Assembly (NCBI GenBank): GCA_945859605.1
Contig: OX243820.1
Location: 32,994,328 to 33,058,327 of the forward strand
Length of the DNA: 64,000 nucleotides
Source of the DNA: Lumbricus rubellus
Taxonomy: Eukaryota; Annelida; Clitellata; Crassiclitellata; Lumbricidae
Reading direction: 5' to 3'
In this document: one piece after another, positions 54,471 through 64,000 of the stretch
How positions within the stretch are numbered: the first letter of the stretch is position 1
How the letters are laid out: every line of letters starts with the position of its first letter
Notes under the pieces: generated by a model
Told to the model about the DNA's origin: nothing
The model's database searches: none
What the model saw: the letters and a program-made list of their open reading frames with translations, nothing else
Translations under genes and position numbers: made by a program

Positions 54471-57285
54471 TTTATATAGCGCCACTTCAAGAGAACTCCT
54501 CAGAGGCGCTCCCGACCTGACACCAAACCATAATCAAAGAGAATGGTTTTCAAACGCTTGCGGAAAAGGGGCAAAGAAAGACAAAGAAGTTCATTACGGA
54601 GACTAATAGGTAACTTATTCCAGAAAGACGGACCGACCATAGCAAAACTTCTATGCAGCACTGTGGAAGATCGAGCCCTAGGAACAACCAGGTCACCATG
54701 CGTTGCAGAGCGAAGGAATCTACGGCCTGGAATGGATAGCACAGGCACACAAAGTTCCATAAGGTAGATCGGAGCTTGGCCTGCTAGGCAATTACGGATG
54801 AGCATTAGAATCTTAAACTCAATACGTTTTTGCATAGGCAACCAGTGCAGTTCCTCCCGTATAAAACTTGATATATGCCCAAACTTTGGAATGCCACCAA
54901 TCAGACGAGCTGCAGCATTAAGGACAGATTGTAACTTATTAATGCGTGAAAGAGTTAAGCCCGCATAAATGGCACTGCCATAGTCAACTCTCGTGCATAT
55001 AAATGCATGCATCAGAGTAGTGACAGCTTTAGTTGTAAGAGAGCGACGCACCGAGCGAATCTGACGAAGATGGTAGAAACAAGTACGACATACATTTCTC
55101 ACGTGAACAGAAAGGGTCAATTCCTGGTCCAAGGTCACACCCAAATCACGCACAGTGGTAGAAAAAGTCATTCCAGGAAAGCAATGTTGCAGATTTTGCA
55201 TATCAACTTTAGAAACTTGCATGCGACTACCAACCCAAATAAACTGTGTTTTTCCAGGATTAAGCCTGAGGCGGTTGGACGACATCCAGGCGCTAATCGT
55301 TTCCGAAGTCATGAGAATTTTCTCTACTAGTGAGATAGCCTCTAAAGCTGGCCCCTGGACGTATGCCTGAGTATCATCAGCATATTGATGTGCCGCAACC
55401 CCCACAGAAGACAGGATCTTATTTAAGTCAGAAGTATACAAAATGTAGAGCAAAGGCCCTAAAATAGAACCTTGTGGAAGGCCAAAGAAGACCCTGGACC
55501 AGTCAGATCGGGTAGAGCCAAAAACCACAGACTGGCTGCGCCCAGAAAGAAAAGCCTGCAACCACAGCAGTGGGCGGCCAATGACACCAAACGACGTTTC
55601 AAGGCGCTCTAGAAGAATGTCATGGTCGACGGTGTCAAAGGCCGCGCTCACGTCAAATAAAGCCAGGAGTGTTACATGCCCCTGGTCAACAGCAGCATAC
55701 ATGTCAACTAATATGCGTGTTAAAACAGATTCAGTGGAATGAAATTTTCTAAAGCCTGACTGTTGCTTGGGCAGAAGGGAGTTAGCTTCAAGGTGACTAA
55801 TAAGCTGCAACGATACATATTTCTCGACTATCTTTGACAAGAAAGATAGATTAGAAATCGGTCGATAATTGGCCATGTCATTGACATCAAGACCACTACG
55901 CTTAAGCGAAGGCAAAACAATAGCCCGCTTCTGAGAAGAAGGAAGGGCCCCATCCCCCAATGCAGTATTACAAAGTAACAGCAAAAACGGTAGAAGATCA
56001 TCCACGAAATCCTTGATGAGAAATGAAGGCAGCGGGTCGAGTTCACATGACTTCGATGGCGAAGACAGCAACAACTGGCGAAGGTCTTCTGAGGAAAACG
56101 GCTCCAGTTGAGACATTCTGCAGTCAGTTGGAGGAAAATTCGGTGGTAGCGCACCTTCAGTTGAACCTCGGACAGCATCGATCTTATGTTGCATATATTC
56201 CAGGTAAGCAGTAGCTGTAAATGATGGTTCAATGGAGCTTTTCCCAGAAGTCGAACGACCAAGGACACTAGAGATCGATGCCCAGAGTCGTCGAGGGTTG
56301 TTAGAGTCTTTCTCGATAAGTTTCTCCCAATAGTACATCTCTTTTTCTCTGTAAACTGTATGCATATACCGCAAGTGCTTGATCCAGGCCACACGGTCCT
56401 CGGTGCTTCGTGTTCGACGAGAGCGTCGCTCGAGACGTCTCACCTCTCGACGAAGATTACGACAATCTCCATCAAACCATGGAGTGAGAGGTCTTTTGCG
56501 GGCCTTCACTGTTCTGAGTGGGAGGAGATCATCGATTAGTGCACGCATTGATGACTCGTAGATGGTGAAGAGTTCTTCAGATGAACGGCCTTCCATTGAC
56601 GATATATCTTTACAGAGAGGACCATTCAAAAGGCCAGCTTTGAAGGCCTCACGGTCCAGATTACGCCAACCTCGCATTGACCTGATAGCGTAGACTGGCT
56701 GCACGTGAAGGTGAGGAGTAATGAAGAGCAGAAGACCATGGTCAGAAAGAAACGGCGGTTCCACCCTCAAGTCTTGGATGACACAGTCATCACGAGTGAT
56801 GACGACGTCCAGCCAGCCTCCCAAGACATGAGTTGGTTCTGAAACGTGCTGAGTCAAACCGAATTGCTGGATTTGGTCGTTGAAACGGATAGTTTCAGGT
56901 AAACTCAGGTCCTCGAGATGAATGTTAAGATCACCTGTTATAACTAGTTGACTGTTGTACGTTGCGAAGATTTCCAGCAAAGATGCAAACTCAGCGTGGA
57001 ATGCAGTTGACGGAGAAGAGGAACCAGGACGGTAGATGGCAAGTAGCGTCAAAGGACCACGGGCAGTAGCGAACGATAGGCACAGAACCTCGAAGGTGAT
57101 TGGCTGAAAAGGTAGGGCAGTGATCTTAACCTTGTGAATGTCTTTGAAATAAACAACGATACCTCCATGATTCTGAATCGGTGTCTCTTGTCCCTCAACT
57201 GTTGCACGCGGCAAGTCAAAGAACAAATATCCCGGAGGCGCCGCTCTACGTACAGGAACATCAGATGAAGAAGAATGCCACGACT
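54471..57285 (-). mobile_element. 5'-truncated L2/CR1-like LINE
   Basis: A minus-strand non-LTR retrotransposon. The 3' end at about 54471 is a GAGCGCCTCTGAG...GGCGCTATATAAA segment followed by ATTACAATTACA-type tail repeats. The 5' end, at about 57285, starts in the middle of the endonuclease domain, typical of incomplete reverse transcription. Family placement within the L2/CR1 group is inference from reverse-transcriptase motifs. Confidence 0.88.
54500..57285 (-). CDS. LINE ORF2, partial endonuclease plus reverse transcriptase
   Basis: Over 900 codons open. Partial apurinic-type endonuclease: GDLNIHLED (about 56920) and LSDHGLLLF (about 56735) are its late motifs; the first catalytic part is missing at the 5' end. 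Reverse transcriptase: NYRPISNLSFLSKIVEK, the LLALFDVSAAFDTVDH block, FGLPQGSILGPLLY, and the active site YADDT at about 55371-55385, followed by the GVTLDQELTL thumb region. The C-terminal part contains WLPMQKRIEFKIL and FWNKLPISLR, common to L2/CR1-like proteins. The enzyme would copy the LINE RNA at a nicked target. The absence of stops suggests a fairly young insertion, but it is dead on arrival without a full endonuclease. Confidence 0.92.
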
Positions 57286-57299
57286 CGACAGTCTATGAT

Positions 57300-57893
57300 T
57301 TATGCCTTATAAAGTATATCGTTGATACTTAACTACAATCAGTTTATACTTAAATGTGCTGAATAAATTCATAATTATATATATATATAATATATACGGT
57401 AAATATCATAAGTCTACTCTCAGTTTTATTATTTAACCTTTTCCCCCTCGTATTGGTCTAGCGGCTCTAGCCTTATAAATTGTTTATGGACCCATGACTG
57501 CTCTGCCTAGTGGCCAGGAATTTCTCTCATCATGTCTCAATAATGGTGATCATCGGAAGTTGTAGATATCTATGCATTCAATTTCATCATCATCACAAAC
57601 ATTAAAGTGTCTAATTTGCTGCAAGGCTAGAAATAGGCTAGTATAAATTTTCAAAGTCATGGACTAGCGGAATCCGTGCATTCCATCATCATTGGCACTT
57701 TGGTTCAATGCCCTGAATTTCCAACACCACCATGCAATGCAGCAAATTTTGGGCAAATTTCAGCTCGTGAACCAACATTGCAATTTTTGCCCATTTTACA
57801 AAATGCTACCTTGAATATAGAACTTCTTTCCAAGAAACTGTACATAGTTGTTTGAGAGCTAGGGGCTACTAACTCAAATCGGTGGAGCTGGGA
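57300..57893. other. Intergenic DNA
   Basis: Contains an AT microsatellite at about 57376-57396. I see no gene or recognisable element. Confidence 0.6.
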
Positions 57894-58036
57894 TAATAAT
57901 AATCCTTTCTTTAATAAAACGCCTGCAAGACGCACTGCGCTTTACATTTACAAGTAATCCGCCCAACGGGGGCTCGAACCTGCTACCTCTCACACTCTTG
58001 GCCAGCGTGTTAACCATTACTCTACTGGGCCCCCCC
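57894..58036 (-). mobile_element. tRNA-derived SINE, copy 1 (internally shortened)
   Basis: On the minus strand it begins GGGCCCAGTAGAGTAATGG (A-box-like) with a B-box GGTTCGAGCCCC downstream, then GGGCGGATTACTTG, a body ending GCGCAGTGCGTCTTGCAGGC and an ATT-type tail. It shares head and 3' end with 63046-63287 but lacks about 100 bp of its middle. Confidence 0.82.
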
Positions 58037-58444
58037 AAATGTGCCGAGTGTTGACCTTCAAGTAGTTTGTTTAACATTTACCCAGGGCTTACTTCCCCCG
58101 ACAAACATAAACACCAGAAATTGGGGGGGGGGGGGTGGCAGGCTTTTGCCCTCCTGTACCCCGCCTAACATGATCGTGGTTAACTTTACCCGAGTAACGT
58201 TGGATGAACCAGGACGTCGACTTTGTCGAGATGCATTTTCGGCTCCTCTCCCAGCATCCGAGTTGTTTCCAGCATCCGGGTCGTTTGTTTCACGTTCATG
58301 AACTTTGATAAGACATTACGAACCAGATCCATTGTGTGTTTGCCCTGTCAAAGAAATTAAGAAAAATGCAAGATGTAAATGATGATGCATTTTTAAACAA
58401 TAAAATAAACGTCATGGATTGTTCATACATTCATTCATTGTGAA

Positions 58445-58500
58445 AATTTATGTAGCACCACTTCAAGGTAACTATTCAGGAGTGCTCCTGACTGAGAGCC
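58445..58500 (-). repeat. LINE 3'-tail fragment
   Basis: CATTCATTCATTG followed by AATTTATGTAGCACCACTTCAAGG and GGAGTGCTCCTGACTGAGA, the LINE 3' end in minus-strand sense. Confidence 0.65.
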
Positions 58501-58818
58501 GGCAAAATAGAACAGTCACAACCAAAAGAAATCACAGTAGAACATATAAAACATGATGCTGCATGGAATAGGTCCATGCACAGAGGATGAGATGGTCAAA
58601 ATGAAGTGAGCAGCCACCTCAAAATATCCAGGGTGGAACAGCAAAGCATACACCAGGTGGTATGTGGTGTTCCCCAGACTACGAGTCTGCAACCCAAGCA
58701 ACCAGACTCTGCGGTGAAAAGCTTAACTGCAGTCAGTCCAACGTCAACATTTAATTGCGTGCTGCAATCCGTTGATGCACTTTTTAAGACATCAGATTTG
58801 TTAACATTTAACGTTTAT

Positions 58819-59384
58819 ATAGTAACTAGCTGAACCCGGCCACGCGTTGCTGTGGCTGAAAAGAGGCTCCCCTCCCCTCCCCCTCCCTTTCCCCCCTCCC
58901 CCTCCTCCCTCCCCTCCCCCTCCGTCCCCCTACCCTTCCCCTCCCCTTGACCTCCACCTCCCCTCCCCTCCGCTCCCTCCCCACCGTCTTCGTCCCGCTC
59001 CCTCCGCTCCTTTTCTCCGTCGCACCGTCCATTCCAAGCCCAATAATGATGAAAGGCCGCTTTGGGAAAAGGCCTCTTTGGTAAATCGCGACTCGCTTAG
59101 GACGTCACAGCGCGCGACCTCATTCATGTTTCGTCTGCTGTGTTTGGAGACCGCGCTTATGAAATCTGGCAGCCGTGTGGGACGTGTTGAATTTGCAAAT
59201 GGCGGGCGAACGGATTGCAAAGTTCACTTTTTGTGGAAAAGGTTGCGTTTTTTCGGGTGAAAAAATCTTAACACACGGTTGTATGGGAATGGAAGGTTGT
59301 AAAATTTTCAAAACAATCGGTGCGTCACTTTCAGCGTGGTGATGTTACGAACTATTGGAAAGTTCATTTTTATTTATATAGATA
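58819..59384 (+). repeat. Dispersed repeat of unassigned family, copy 2
   Basis: Starts ACTAGCTGAACCCGGCCACG and ends TTTTTATTTATATAGATA, related to 53482-53837. It is longer because of a C-rich expansion (about 58860-59010) near its start and extra sequence around 59040-59100. Open frames within are short and broken relative to copy 1. Confidence 0.8.
58867..59005. repeat. Polypyrimidine CCCCTCC tract
   Basis: About 140 bp of C/T with many CCCC and CCCTCC runs. The minus strand has repeated G4 runs and could fold into G-quadruplexes (inference). It lies inside the dispersed repeat copy 2. Confidence 0.9.
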
Positions 59385-59781
59385 ATAAAAATATAAATAA
59401 TAATAAAAACCTTCCTTTTAGAAGAGAAATCTGTCAAAGTGCAGTGATTCAACACCATCGCATGCCCGGGTACAAGCCGTAGAACTTTGTTCTTAAGATG
59501 AACAAAAAAACAGTAATAATAATAATAAGTGCAGCATTTATTGATTTTATTAAGTGTTGAAGTCCCTAAGGAATCATGTTTTCCACAGTGCAATTTTTTT
59601 TAAATACAATAATAATAACAATAAAGATACATGTCAGGTAAATTATCTGATAAATTTTAACAAGTGAAATCACAAAGGACACTTCAAAGAAAGACTGACC
59701 ATGGGCTGAAGAAGAAATTCCTGAGCCTTCTCTGGATTCATCACTGTCGGAGAAGGATCGAAAACGACGTCCCACCTAGAA

Positions 59782-60167
59782 CAGTGGTTCTCAAAGTGGT
59801 GGTCCGCGGACCGGTGCCGGTCCGCGGAGTCCTGATCACCGGTCCATGAAGAAGACTGAGAGTTAAAAATAAATTATAATTATTAATTTATATATTTAAA
59901 ATTGTAAAATTATTCGAATTGTTATTGAAAATGTATTCAAACTTCTGTCTCAAACTTTAAAAATACCTTTTTTAACTTGCCAAATGGCTGTACAAACAGT
60001 TTTTATTAATTAAAAATCTCTAACTATAAATAACCCTATAGCCTAATACGTTTTTTTAAAATAATACAGTTCACTTTTGTTCGTGCTTGCCATTAAAGTT
60101 AGTGGTCCGCGGGCTTCCCAGACAAATTATTGCCGGTCCGCGGCCTGCAGAAGTTTGAGAACCACTG
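59782..60167. mobile_element. hAT-like non-autonomous element
   Basis: 386 bp with inverted ends CAGTGGTTCTCAAA / TTTGAGAACCACTG and a perfect 8-bp duplication ACCTAGAA (59774-59781 and 60168-60175). Subterminal GGTCCGCGG motifs occur near both ends. Ends beginning CAGTGGTTCTCAA are a widespread hAT type. The AT-rich middle has no coding capacity. Confidence 0.93.
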
Positions 60168-60175
60168 ACCTAGAA

Positions 60176-62540
60176 GACGCAGCTCTAGCGGTTTTGGCCA
60201 TTGCAATCAAAAGATATATAACCTACAAAAGATACAGGTGATGATTAGATTAGATGATTAGATCATTAAATCAGTTGAATAATAAAAACATCCCAGCTAC
60301 AATGCAGCATGTCCGTGTGATCAGTAGTTGCCTGTAACTAACAACTGCAGTTTCCAGTCTGTTTAGCAGATCCAAATATTGACCACATGTGTTCAATTGT
60401 TCATGAACGTTTGTCTCTGTCACCAACTTCTGGTACTGACATACAACGATAAGTGCAGCTAACCAAATTTTTTTTCCAAATTCACTGCATCAATCTTTAC
60501 GGCTTCGTCGGCTTGGGTCTTCCAAAGCCGGTCTCAGATATCGCCTTGAACACGTATCGAAGGATAAAATAAGCAACCACTTTCCTCTGTCAGTCACTTC
60601 CAAAGAATAAAACAATAAGTACACTACACAGACTTCAAGTCATGCATGACTGATTGGCCACAGACTAAAAATAATAATTGATATTAACAAATACGTAGAC
60701 AGTTGCTTCATAGACAAAGTCCTCACTCCTCACCCTTGTCACTTCTGTCTTCATCACACTCCGCATCATAATTCTTAGAAGTTCTGGAGGCCGTTGTTAC
60801 CAATGAACTTATTGGCGCGAGATCAGGAATTCATGTCAATTCTTGTCGTGAAGGAATTCTTGAGCAGCGTATATTCATCAAAATTTCCAGAATTTTTAAT
60901 GGCATTCAAACACAGCCCCTACACAATCCATACAAGAAAATCAATTAACAACTCTTAATCTGTTAAAAGTTTTTGATGTATAAAAGAAATCAAACGCTAA
61001 GTAACTCTTCGTTACACCAAATGAAGAGCAAAGGTTCAGAGCTTAAAGGAGAAGCCAACCATGAAGCAGTTGTTCAGTCTTTTCAGCAGAACTCTCAAAA
61101 ATTTGTGTTTTGTTTTCGGATATAATCACAGTGGTTATTATTTTACTGGGGCACCTTGTTGAATATAGCAAACGGTCTTTGAGTGATTGATTGCTTCAAA
61201 TTTATAACTGCAAGATTTCATTAAAATCAATTAAAGATTATTAATAGATTAATTAATTGTTAACCTTCACAGCCCTAATCAGTTCTTTAAAAAAATCAAT
61301 CAATCATTGATCAATCAATCAAAAACCACACAAAGGAAATGTCAACAATTACAATTTTTGTAAACCACTGCAGCTGATAAAAATTGAGCGAGTTAAACAA
61401 AGAAAAAGTCATAATGCTTTATGAAACCAATATTTAAGAAGCAATGCCAGATTCTATACAGCTTAATCAAACTAATTTAATGCGTAAGCATTGTTTAATA
61501 AGAAACTGACCAGTGACCATCGTCTCCTTTCTCTAGATGACCCCAATCTTGGTCAGGAAGCATGGATGCACTGCAACACTTGTACTGTAGCTTTCTATAA
61601 AGATTCCACCCATAGAAAAGATGTCTGACTAAACAAAACAAAAAAAATACAATTTAAAACAATATAGAACTTTTCAAAGCAGAGAAAAAATACACATGAT
61701 TAACAGCCACACAAATTTTCACAGGGAATACATACAAGAAAGCTGTCAAAAACATTTCTACAATGAAATTTTCTGCACTGGTCACATAAACTTCTGATGC
61801 TTGAAAAAAAATCAGCATTCATGCACACTTGTCTTTCCAATACGCATCTGACAGATTTAGGACATTATCCCCACTGGACATTATCCCCCAGACATATTCC
61901 AGATATCATCCCCCGCCGCCGGATTTTGCGTAGAACATTATCCCCGGACAAAGTCCCCCACTCAGTGCAATCAGTCGGTTTTTCAGTTCATCGATGAGAC
62001 GATGACGCTGAATCGTTCGCAGTGTGAACTTAATCCCATAATCGAGAAGACTTCCTATTTCCATTCATTCAGATGTAAACTGAAGACTTGTTAGTGTATT
62101 TGGTTATTCATTTCTGACGCAAGAAGTTGTTAGTGTCATTTAGGTTCACAGTGGCGGAGTTTGGTGGGATCTGTTGTAGGCTATTATATTCTCAACATAA
62201 TTTCCCAGGGTTTCCCGCTTCTAACACTGAGTCATCAGTCTGACCAGAACTCAACGTCGGTAAGTCTTCGTCTGTATTAAACAAAGAAGACTTGCAGTCA
62301 TTGCAAGGCAGCCAGTAATTTTGGTTTATTCATCGACATTGCTGCCAAATTTAGTTACCAAAGTTCGCCATAAAACAAACAGAATGGATAACTTTAACTG
62401 CTCAAATCGCAGTTGCCGCCATTAAAAACCAACCGAACAAGATGCAAAGAATAATTATTATAAGAGTCAACACAGAAACGCAGACGATAAGTTTACATTG
62501 CCAAGGGTTCCTTTTGGGGACCCGCAAACTCACGTAAAGG
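60176..62540. other. Intergenic DNA
   Basis: No supportable gene. Short degenerate repeats of GACATTATCCCC occur at about 61861-61945 and a CAATCAATCA tract at about 61295-61320. Confidence 0.55.
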
Positions 62541-62549
62541 CCGGAACCG

Positions 62550-62650
62550 TTCATTCATTCATTCATTCATTCATTCATTTCAAGAATTTATATAGCGCCT
62601 ATTCAAGAAATCCACTCAGAAGCGCTCCCAGTCCAACCACGGTGAAACAA
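62550..62650 (-). repeat. (ATTC)n tract with LINE 3'-tail fragment
   Basis: Six or more ATTC units lead into AAGAATTTATATAGCGCCTATTCAAG...TCAGAAGCGCTCCCAGTC, the LINE 3' end in minus-strand sense with its tetranucleotide tail. Confidence 0.75.
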
Positions 62651-63045
62651 AAAAGTCTTAAGGAGCTTGTAGAACACTGACGAGTCGACCCTACCTTTAG
62701 ATTTACTACGCATAACCTTAGATTTCTACAGTGCCCAAAAATGCAAAGCTGGGGAATCACTTAATCAGCCTATTCACAGATGCCCAGGCATAAAAAAATG
62801 ATAGGCAGGTAGGGTCAATATTCAAAATCAAGTCAAGGGCTAGATCAAAAGGGTCAGATTTTAAAAGATGTTTACATATGAGTGCAGGTTGAATTCTAAG
62901 TGACAATCAGGCACCCGCTGAATCAAAATAGCAACACCAGTTGCTGAGCACTAGTAATTCAACATGCCGTATTAGTTAGCAGTGATTTAGCACACTGTAC
63001 AAGAACCAGGGTGGATCGCCAATGCCGACTTCCAGCATAACTTGA

Positions 63046-63287
63046 GGGGGCGGTAGAGTAGGCCTAATGGTTAACACGCTGGCCAAGAGTGCGAGAGGTA
63101 GCAGGTTCGAGCCCCCGCTGGGCGGATTTGATTTGTAGGCTGCTATTAGCACCATTGTAATTGCAAAGCTGTCTGCTCAGTTGGTAGTTAAGCTTAATTA
63201 AGATTACTGCAAAACTTCTAATGTAAGGCGCAGTGCGTCTTGCAGGCATTTCAATAAAGAAAATATATTATTATTATTATTATTATA
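63046..63287 (+). mobile_element. tRNA-derived SINE, copy 2 (longer)
   Basis: Head GGGGGCGGTAGAGTA, A-box region about 63054-63078, B-box GGTTCGAGCCCC at 63104-63115, unique body, GCGCAGTGCGTCTTGCAGGC near the 3' end and a (TTA)n tail. Compared with copy 1, six extra bases, GGCCTA, sit inside the A-box region. It is transcribed by RNA polymerase III if active (family knowledge). Confidence 0.88.
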
Positions 63288-63299
63288 ATTCCATCTTAA

Positions 63300-63575
63300 T
63301 GCTAAAATACGCTCCACTGTCTATGGTGACATAATGGTTCCTTTCACTTGCTCTGCAACAATGCAAAGGCGTTCGTTCTCTGTGGTTGGTCGAATAACCT
63401 GGAATGGACTTCCCTTGATTATGTGACACCTCCCAATTAGCTGTTCTCAATTTCACAAACTGTTGAAGACTTTTTTTCGCTTGATCTCGGCCGGGAGCGC
63501 CTCTGAGTATTCACCTTACAGAGGCGCTATATAAACTACGATTGAAAGATAGATTGATTGACAATCACCCTCAAT
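63300..63575 (+). mobile_element. 3' fragment of an L2/CR1-like LINE
   Basis: The sequence encodes RRSFSVVGRITWNGLPL, parallel to the SFAMVGPSFWNKLP end of the 54500-57285 ORF, with stops. It continues into the conserved 3' end GGGAGCGCCTCTGAG...CAGAGGCGCTATATAAA and an ATTGATTG-type tail. It is on the opposite strand to most other tails here. Confidence 0.8.
63496..63528 (+). other. LINE 3' stem-loop
   Basis: AGCGCCTCTG (63496-63505) and CAGAGGCGCT (63519-63528) form a perfect 10-bp stem with a 13-nt loop. Such a structure at a LINE 3' end is a plausible recognition site for its reverse transcriptase. Confidence 0.75.
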
Positions 63576-64000
63576 TGACTTTGTGCAAACGAGTCCTATG
63601 TGTTTAGAATGCAGCCTAGACGTGATTTATTCAGAAGAATAGCAGCTGCAGTACTGTAGTCTATCACAAGATTCACAACACAGACACACAACATTCCTGA
63701 GTTAACAGATCTGCTGAAGATCAGCTAGGTTCCGATTAGGCGTCGTGAGAGTTGGATCAGTGTCATCATTGGAGCTGTCGATAATTCAGGGTGAGAATTG
63801 CCGGGGGGTTTCAACCCCCCAGTCTTTCTTAGAGCCCCATGCTTCTCACATTCTGCTTAGACGGGTTTACTGCTTAATTTTTTCAACAGAGAAAAGTCTA
63901 CACAGATGCAGCTTGTCTTATAATGTACACTGTGTCCCAATAAATCGGGACCCCTTTTTATAATGTGAATAAAACAGGCAAATCTTAATCGATTTTCAAA
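63576..64000. other. Intergenic DNA to window edge
   Basis: No gene or element is recognised in the final 425 bases. Confidence 0.5.

Noticed and set aside
58847..59260. Proline-rich open frame
   Set aside because: Created by the polypyrimidine tract inside a dispersed repeat.
63046..63125. A possible tRNA gene
   Set aside because: A- and B-box-like sequences are present but no cloverleaf can be drawn, and a second copy with a common 3' body and A/T tail shows it is a SINE.

Overview
The window reads as nuclear DNA of an invertebrate animal. Coding information is sparse, spliced exons with GT/AG borders are visible, microsatellites are common, and at least seven kinds of transposable element are present. 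The frequent short palindrome TAGGCCTA and the element mix suggest a marine invertebrate, possibly a deuterostome such as an echinoderm, hemichordate or lancelet. That placement is inference and I hold it loosely.

Layout. 1-3294 is gene-poor DNA with one 148-bp hAT-like MITE (1675-1822). 3301-18540 is a full-length Polinton/Maverick (virus-like self-synthesizing transposon): 163-bp terminal inverted repeats starting AG and ending CT, and a perfect 6-bp target duplication GCTGTA. Its left arm runs rightward: protein-primed DNA polymerase B, a zinc-knuckle protein, an adenain-like protease and two tandem fibre-like proteins. A leftward block follows, read from 16026 down to 9783: packaging ATPase, minor capsid protein, a glycine-rich core-like protein, a dUTPase-fold protein, a membrane/coiled-coil protein, a conserved Polinton protein, a small basic protein and the major capsid protein. 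A rightward zinc/phospholipase A2-like/integrase/chromodomain fusion and a small leftward ORF close the right end. Five genes (polymerase, both capsid proteins, the ATPase and the conserved Polinton protein) each carry one stop or frameshift. The integrase, protease and fibre genes are open. The copy therefore looks like a decaying endogenous virus-like element, unless some lesions are sequencing errors.

18598-18740 is a second copy of the MITE. 20607-26332 is another DNA transposon of a family I could not name. It has about 29-bp inverted ends, clustered copies of a TGTCACCACCGCAACC-like motif inside both ends, and a transposase-like gene of about 875 codons. That gene is interrupted by a 1273-bp hAT-like element, which itself contains a 433-bp hAT-like element, each with a perfect 8-bp target duplication.

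28.7-52.7 kb holds a host locus related to PARP6/PARP8 (mono-ADP-ribosyltransferases). The same exon types recur two to seven times each, all on the + strand, many open and with conserved splice phases, others visibly broken. It is either a decaying tandem gene cluster or an array of alternative exons. From 53.4 kb rightward lie a dispersed repeat (two copies), a minisatellite, a 5'-truncated L2/CR1-like LINE with a long open reverse-transcriptase frame, LINE 3'-tail fragments, two tRNA-derived SINEs and one more hAT-like element. No ordinary single-copy gene is evident there.
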